11,331 nucleotides of DNA from JAKEGK01 sp036507695. GTDB lineage: Bacteria > Pseudomonadota > Gammaproteobacteria > SZUA-152. Below, one piece after another: positions 7,201 through 11,331 of the stretch. The notes below the pieces were generated by a model. It saw only the letters and a list, made by a program, of their open reading frames with translations, did not search any database and was not told the origin of the DNA. Position 1 is the first letter of the stretch. The number at the start of each line of letters is the position of its first letter. The stretch spans positions 1 to 11,331 of the forward strand of contig DATCIR010000312.1 in the NCBI GenBank assembly GCA_036507695.1, given 5' to 3'. Made by a program: the position numbers and the translations under genes.

Positions 7201-8447
7201 TCCTGAAGCTCATACAGAAAACGGTTAATCGGATCTTTTGTGGACGTCAAATCACTATTAACCGCGGGCAATAAATTGTTTCCTGTTTTCTTGACGCGGG
7301 TAAGAATTCCGTCATAACGTCCTTGCTTCAGGTTCCGTTGAATATCCGTGACTTCCTGCATCGCAGACTGGTAATAACCAATTGCACTCGAATAATAGCG
7401 GGTTGTCGTATCCAACGAGCCGATGCTTTCCAGGATAAACGGCGTAACGATATGCGCTTCTTCTATCACCAGTTGCTTGGCATAGGACTTCTTAAGCGTC
7501 TCGAGTATTTGTAACGCTTCCGGATATTTCTCCTGTTCCGCGGCCACGATAGCCAAACCCAATTGCGCTTTGTAACTGAATGGCCCATTAGCGGAAACCT
7601 GCTTTAAAGCCGAATACGCTTCCCGGAAATAATTCCGCTGAATTTGCATATAGCCAAGCGCTATGTAAAACCGGTCTTGTAAATAAGGTGACAACGGCTG
7701 GCCGCCGTTGCCCGCTTTTAACAGGCTATGGATAATTTCCTCGGCATCCGACCACCAGCCTTTGCGCAAATAGGACATCGCAATATTAAAGCGCGCATAG
7801 ATATAGTGGTTTGACGCCGGCGCGATTTCCTTAAGGATTGCGATCGCCTCCTCGTGACGCTTCTTGTCTTGCAGGATAGCGGCTTGCATAATGCGCTTTT
7901 TGTCGAGCGTGTCGATAGGTATACCGTCTCTCACGCTTTCAAAGCCATTTAATGCTTCGTCCCGGTAACCTTTTAAGTAGTCGTGTTTCGCCAGATAATA
8001 ACGTGCGAGACTGGCGACCGCGGAATCCTCATCACCTAATAACGACGTAAAAATCTTTTTTGAATAATGGTACAAACCATAATCCAGGTAGATATTCGCG
8101 ACCCGCAACGCGGTTTCGTAGCGGGAGGTAATCACGCCAAAATCGCGCCCTGCGTGATAGCGGTTGATTGCGGTTAAGTATTTCCCGTTCTCATGATCCC
8201 GAAACACAAAATCCAGGCTGTATTCCGCACGGTGTTTTCCTTTGAACTGTTCCGATTCCGGCGTATTTGATTCCGCGGCATATTTATTGACTTCACGGTT
8301 CAATTCCAGGACGCGCAATTTAATTTCCTGGGTTTGGTTATCCAGCTCCTGAAACAAATCGGTTTTTTGCCCGCTGTTAGCCGCCACGGCTGCTTGCGCA
8401 GCGCAACACAAGATCAACATGGACAGGTTTATTGCTATTCGTTTCAT
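4203..8447 (-). CDS. Very large periplasmic TPR-repeat protein
   Basis: A 1414-residue protein with a Sec signal peptide (MKRIAINLSMLILCCAAQAA, cleavage likely after AVA near residue 23). The cysteines in the signal do not form a good lipobox, so a soluble periplasmic protein is more likely than a lipoprotein. Residues from about 75 to 1250 are almost continuous helical repeats of TPR type, with typical phrases such as A-L-Y-K-R-G-W-S-R-L, FRYAELLTEAGEADSALAFY and A-F-L-A-Y-E-G-L-G-Q-T-Y, also resembling BamD/YbgF-like TPRs. Residues 1307-1414 differ: a conserved-looking tail with YELLLEEQAFPFEERA (1347-1362) and QWVKNSFEQLARLVPARYD. From memory this tail resembles large TPR proteins of Myxococcus-type gliding (Glt/Agm) machineries; this is unverified. 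TPR arrays serve as scaffolds and no enzymatic motif is visible. The gene follows the adhesin gene after 217 bases and may support adhesin export or anchoring. The Shine-Dalgarno is weak (AGAG). Confidence 0.93.
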   Translation of the reverse strand: MKRIAINLSMLILCCAAQAAVAANSGQKTDLFQELDNQTQEIKLRVLELNREVNKYAAESNTPESEQFKGKHRAEYSLDFVFRDHENGKYLTAINRYHAGRDFGVITSRYETALRVANIYLDYGLYHYSKKIFTSLLGDEDSAVASLARYYLAKHDYLKGYRDEALNGFESVRDGIPIDTLDKKRIMQAAILQDKKRHEEAIAILKEIAPASNHYIYARFNIAMSYLRKGWWSDAEEIIHSLLKAGNGGQPLSPYLQDRFYIALGYMQIQRNYFREAYSALKQVSANGPFSYKAQLGLAIVAAEQEKYPEALQILETLKKSYAKQLVIEEAHIVTPFILESIGSLDTTTRYYSSAIGYYQSAMQEVTDIQRNLKQGRYDGILTRVKKTGNNLLPAVNSDLTSTKDPINRFLYELQDNERWNAANRNYFDFKELLALLDELNSRLSKSGPYKKKTFNQLSGSIKDYKSRIGKLSEQTIQYLRETTDKHLEVRKNYFLSYLNQSQFALARIYDTALGTKPQTIIGKNIVTEKEVWSLYKNYLQSAVPSSHNRRAAMLRLAELESDKFDQLQTGESTAESAAKESGTRLAASIELMISALKDYPDHKENDKLLYQLIAAYDKQKQPEKVVTTMRQLVDNYPQSRFYTEIQFKLGEQYLTGNESIDAELAYSAAIQRENTSSSYYWRALYKRGWSRLRQAVYEDALEDFFQVLELSGLTEKTQLNAADSDLYSDIVRAISLCFVNMGGLESLNQYFKKYKDSPYAFLAYEGLGQTYESQQQVYDAVGVYDAYVNNYALSPRAPEFLLKIINAWQNAKQPEKELEARTLFETKYTINSPFWKKNDIGQYKNIREALEGNAVYMASHFHGMYQKSHMPQNFQQAKYWYERFIKYDSTGKSAAKTYFRYAELLTEAGEADSALAFYEKANAGETSLQDKKEAAYAAVVTADSIYNKSKDTAEQEQWLLRKVDYSLKFINDFPGDKRSAETALYIVDNLHARKHYQKAIEVLDQIPQAVQVGISAELQLYRAHCLYALNDYTTAEQIYARLFVSAPTGKLDKNLIADRLASSIYKQGEIAEKAGNNQEAVTHYLKVYKKVPGSTFTAAAEFDAANVLIRTQDYKQAVLVLERFRKNFNGHRLQSEVNNKLAVLYLKEADKQKSALAFERAADDTGNEDAVRRDALWQAAEINAELGHNGKAVTLFERYANEFSSYHEPAMEAKSRMVNLYRQLNDNASRYTVLQSMVESEAKIRQNMSTDRTKYLAANAALELIERDTALYKSIRIEPPLKVTLNNKKTAMQNLVNELTKVTEYAIEETTTQAIFLIGETYNEFSRAIINSPRPADLKDLELEQYELLLEEQAFPFEERALSFYKENLKNIKQGVYNQWVKNSFEQLARLVPARYDKREKVELFIDTPAGGR

Positions 8448-8489
8448 TTCTCTAAGGAGTAAACATTTTTAGAATCATCAGCCGAAAAT

Positions 8490-8650
8490 CCGGTAGGGTG
8501 GGCACCGCCCACCGTTATAACCCGATCGAGCAGTCCGTAGGTTGCGGTGAGCTCCGCGAACCGCAACGATCGAGCAATTTTTGTACCCCCTCAAAGGTGC
8601 GCTTCGTACCTCAGCGGCACCCTACAGTGGTGGACTGAGCCCATCCTACG
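8490..8650. repeat. Cluster of REP-like palindromes (GTAGGRTGGGC type)
   Basis: Three or four variants of one intergenic element are packed between the adhesin and TPR genes. GGTGGGC-ACC-GCCCACC is at 8497-8513. GTTGCGGT (8541-8548) with ACCGCAAC (8560-8567) has inner GC/GC pairs, and GGTGC (8596-8600) pairs with GCACC (8617-8621). The minus strand shows CGTAGGATGGGCTCAG near 8650 and TGTAGGGTGCCGCTGAG near 8624. The second palindrome is bracketed by exact 10-bp direct repeats CGATCGAGCA at 8523-8532 and 8567-8576. Such palindromes are common in gammaproteobacterial intergenic DNA and often lie at 3' ends of genes, where they can stabilise transcripts or reduce readthrough. They probably modulate adhesin-to-TPR readthrough here. 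Confidence 0.75.
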
Positions 8651-8664
8651 CAACTTTTATACTG

Positions 8665-11331
8665 CTATTGCGCCGCTGCATTTTTTCCGTCCAACGCGCT
8701 TTGCGGCTCACTTTTTATCTCGAAAGGTTTTTCCTGTTCGAATACATCCGGATCCTGTTTGCGTTTGGATTTGTCTTCTTCCTCTTCCGCCAGCTGGTCC
8801 GGCGGCAGTTTAATGGGGCTGTCGTCTTCCCGGTAATTTTTTACTTTGGTAAATATCGCGGGATCAATTATCGCCAGCGCATCTACTTCCGTACGCTGAC
8901 TGCCGCCGACTTCCGCTTTTGCGTCGCTGATTCCGAACCGCACCCGGCTCTGGTTGATTAACGGTTCAGGCTGAACCAGGAACAGCGGATCAACACTGGA
9001 AAGCGTATTAATAACCACGGCGCCTGGAACATTAATCACCAGCGGCCGGGTGATGGTGCCCAACGATCCAGTAGGCGCGGTAAAGACCGCAGACCCACCG
9101 GTAACGTTCGGCCGGGCCCGGTTAGGCGCCCGGGTGGAGTATATATCCCCGGTCGCGGACGTTATGTCCACGCGTCCGCCGCCATAAACCGCATTCAACG
9201 AACTGACATCGACCGTATTGCTGGCAGTGTAGCTGATGTCGCCTCCGGCGGTGGCCGTATTAGCCGCATCATCCATGGTGATACCACTGTTCGTTGAAAC
9301 CACATCCACGCGGGCCGCGTTATCCGTCACCGAAATATTACCTAACTGGCTATATTGACCGCCGGCGGACAGGTTCACGTTGCCGTTGCTGGTGATACCA
9401 CCCTGCTGGGTCAATGTTCCCGTGGTTGAAATTTGGATGGCTCCGGCGTTGGTTCCGGTATTCGAAGCCGATACCACCGTCAGATCACCGGTATTGGTGA
9501 TTCCAATGTTACCGGTGGCCGTATTGCTGACTTGCAAACTGCCCACCTGGGTTTCCAGCGCATCGCCACTGCCGATACCATCCTGCGCGGTTAACTGCAT
9601 CGATGCGCCCGATAAATTGACGCCCGCATTATTAGCGTCGGTGATCGCTCCGCCCGAATTAACGACAATAAGATTACCCGTGATCGTATTGACGCCAAGA
9701 TCAGAGCTATCATTGACGATGACCTGGCCGGCATTGCTAACGGTGATAGTGCCAAAATCATTGCCGGCATCATCCAGCGTCACGTCATTGCCGGTTGCGC
9801 TAAATACCGCCTGATTGGCGGCCACGACGGGACCGGAATCGGTAATCGCGCCATTTGCCGTGACACTCAAATCAGTTGCGTTAACAGCCGCGAGATCCAC
9901 CGCGCGGTTGTTGACAAATTCCACATTACCCAATACGCCGTTGCTAGCCGTAAAACTCACCGGGCCCGTGATCATGTTACTGACGTTATCGAAAGTAACC
10001 GCTGCGTTGTTCACGCCGCTGATATTCAGTGAACCGGAAACATTCATCACGCCACTGGCGAGAATATTGCCCGCGAGATTGGCAAGGTTGAGGTTGCCGT
10101 TGACGGTGGAATTTAAAAGTTCAACCGCATTATTTTCGGTAATATAGGCATCACCCGTGACATTCGTTAATTGCACACGGTCAACCGCGGTTCTAATGTG
10201 ATCCGCGGACGTACCAACACTCGCCGCATCCACAATCACAAGATCACTGGCGCTGATCAGCGATGACGAGGGATTGCTAATGGTTTCCGCGCTCAGTGTT
10301 ACCGTGGAAGGCAAACTAATGTTAGCCGCCAAACTGATACTATCGGTCCCGCCTTGGGCATCAACCAGCATATTCGTTTTGTTGGAAGAATTGATGGCTG
10401 GGAAACCGGTTAATGCGACTGACAAGGGATTATTGCCCGCAAGTGTGCTGCTGCCCAGTGTAACTGTATCGTCATTGGCGCTACCCAATACCGTCAAGGT
10501 ATCCGCCGTCATTTGATCGTTGATTTGCTCCACGCCAGTCATGACAACCGTCTGGCTATTAATCGTATTCGTAACACTATCCGGCGACACGCCGCCAAAC
10601 TCATACTGGCTATTCTGGCCGGTGGCGGTTCCCTGCAGCGTAACCGTATCCCGGACAGTGTGCGCGCCGCCGTCAAACACGATAGTGCGGGGGTCGACGC
10701 TGTATTCCACCACCAAGGTATCATCACCCGCGTCGCCGGAGATTTGTCCGGCAACCGTTCCGCCGGCCTGAATGGTGATCGTATCGTTTCCGTTGCCGCC
10801 ATGGATTTCTTCAACCGACCCGCCGGACTGTACGGTGAAGGTATCGGTGAGCCCGTTGCCGTAGAGAATCTCGATGCCGGAAAAGTCCACCAGCCCCACG
10901 TTGCCTGCATTGCTACCGTCAATCCCCCAGTCATTGTTCGCATTCAAGCCCGTCAATGAGTCAGCGGATGACTGGCTGCCGACAATATTGTCGATTCCGG
11001 TGATGCCACCTGCTCCAAACGCGCTACCTGCGGCCAGATCGACACTCATGGCATCCGTCAAGGACGCGTAATCCAGCGTGTTGTAACCCAAGCCGCCGGC
11101 AATTGTTCCGGCTTGCGAGCCGTTGACCGAAAATTCAAAGGTATCGTCGCCATTGCCACCCGTCAGATTTTCAAATCCGGAATAATCATATCCGCTCAAG
11201 GTATTCCCGCTATTGGGCCCGGAAATGCCGGTAATAAACCAGCGATCGCCGGCGTTTATGCCCACCAGCGTATCCATCGCGCCGCCGCCAACAAATTCAC
11301 TGATGTTACTGAAATCAAATTCACCGGCTTG
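8665..11331 (-). CDS. C-terminal part of a giant repeat adhesin (filamentous haemagglutinin-like)
   Basis: The frame is open to the right edge, 18 codons beyond the first ATG (11277), so the true start lies outside and 888 residues are visible. Numbering from that Met, residues 1-50 and 105-150 are two copies of a 104-residue module: (M/A)D(T/S)L(V/T)G(I/L)NA, an aromatic, DYSGFE or DFSGIE, then GNGxxDTF. GGNGDD and GGNGND phrases resemble hemolysin-type calcium-binding repeats but are degenerate. Residues from about 260 to 740 are N/T/V/G-rich beta-helix repeats (for example LNLANLAGNILASGVMNVSG) of filamentous-haemagglutinin type. I see no cysteine, typical of exported adhesins. The tail switches to charged sequence: AIIDPAIFTKVKNYREDDSP, then an EEEEDKSKRK stretch, ending GKNAAAQ. 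It is probably secreted to the cell surface for adhesion or biofilm formation; the secretion signal and any partner are outside the window. The stop is TAA-side at 8665, 217 bases before the TPR gene. Confidence 0.9.
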   Translation of the reverse strand, partial: QAGEFDFSNISEFVGGGAMDTLVGINAGDRWFITGISGPNSGNTLSGYDYSGFENLTGGNGDDTFEFSVNGSQAGTIAGGLGYNTLDYASLTDAMSVDLAAGSAFGAGGITGIDNIVGSQSSADSLTGLNANNDWGIDGSNAGNVGLVDFSGIEILYGNGLTDTFTVQSGGSVEEIHGGNGNDTITIQAGGTVAGQISGDAGDDTLVVEYSVDPRTIVFDGGAHTVRDTVTLQGTATGQNSQYEFGGVSPDSVTNTINSQTVVMTGVEQINDQMTADTLTVLGSANDDTVTLGSSTLAGNNPLSVALTGFPAINSSNKTNMLVDAQGGTDSISLAANISLPSTVTLSAETISNPSSSLISASDLVIVDAASVGTSADHIRTAVDRVQLTNVTGDAYITENNAVELLNSTVNGNLNLANLAGNILASGVMNVSGSLNISGVNNAAVTFDNVSNMITGPVSFTASNGVLGNVEFVNNRAVDLAAVNATDLSVTANGAITDSGPVVAANQAVFSATGNDVTLDDAGNDFGTITVSNAGQVIVNDSSDLGVNTITGNLIVVNSGGAITDANNAGVNLSGASMQLTAQDGIGSGDALETQVGSLQVSNTATGNIGITNTGDLTVVSASNTGTNAGAIQISTTGTLTQQGGITSNGNVNLSAGGQYSQLGNISVTDNAARVDVVSTNSGITMDDAANTATAGGDISYTASNTVDVSSLNAVYGGGRVDITSATGDIYSTRAPNRARPNVTGGSAVFTAPTGSLGTITRPLVINVPGAVVINTLSSVDPLFLVQPEPLINQSRVRFGISDAKAEVGGSQRTEVDALAIIDPAIFTKVKNYREDDSPIKLPPDQLAEEEEDKSKRKQDPDVFEQEKPFEIKSEPQSALDGKNAAAQ

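Noticed and set aside
8547..8961. Plus-strand frames over the REP-like cluster and adhesin tail
   Set aside because: They cross repeat DNA and the antisense of the adhesin C-terminus without any family features.
9380..10959. Several plus-strand frames of 80-148 residues
   Set aside because: They are shadows of the GC-rich, repetitive adhesin frame on the minus strand.
1..11331. CRISPR array, rRNA, tRNA or transposase
   Set aside because: No regularly spaced identical repeats, rRNA or tRNA cloverleaf signatures, or transposase-like proteins were seen on either strand.

Overview
The window looks like chromosomal DNA from a Gram-negative bacterium, most likely a gammaproteobacterium. It encodes type VI secretion (T6SS) tube and spike proteins, a Sec-exported TPR protein, a lipoprotein with a lipobox, and the end of a very large surface adhesin. 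Base composition is mixed: the adhesin is GC-rich (36 of 60 G/C at 10741-10800) and the small genes next to vgrG are very AT-rich (16 of 60 at 1621-1680, 17 of 60 at 2041-2100). The genus cannot be fixed from sequence alone. The GTAGGRTGGGC-type intergenic palindromes are widespread in gammaproteobacteria, including methanotrophs.

Every convincing gene lies on the minus strand, so transcription runs from high to low coordinates. In that order: (1) 11331-8665, the C-terminal 888 residues of a cysteine-free adhesin with Ca-binding-like repeats and then beta-helix repeats; (2) 8664-8448, a gap filled with REP-like palindromes; (3) 8447-4203, a 1414-residue periplasmic TPR protein; (4) 4202-3611, a gap with several dyads; (5) 3610-3110, Hcp, the T6SS tube protein; (6) 3109-2507, a gap with a degenerate 13-14-nt tandem repeat and a series of hairpins; (7) 2506-2000, a small protein with an NlpC/P60-like Cys and His arrangement; (8) 2003-1602, a small lipoprotein overlapping it by four bases; (9) 1457-1, VgrG, the T6SS spike, running off the left edge.

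The most interesting part is hcp / putative cell-wall amidase / lipoprotein / vgrG. It has the layout of a T6SS cargo module. Hcp and VgrG would form the tube and spike, the amidase-like protein would be the toxin delivered into a rival's periplasm, and the overlapping outer-membrane lipoprotein with four further cysteines would be the periplasmic immunity protein. The effector and immunity calls rest on motifs and gene context and are not proven here. The TPR protein and adhesin form a separate cell-surface pair. Their link to the T6SS genes is only proximity and shared strand.
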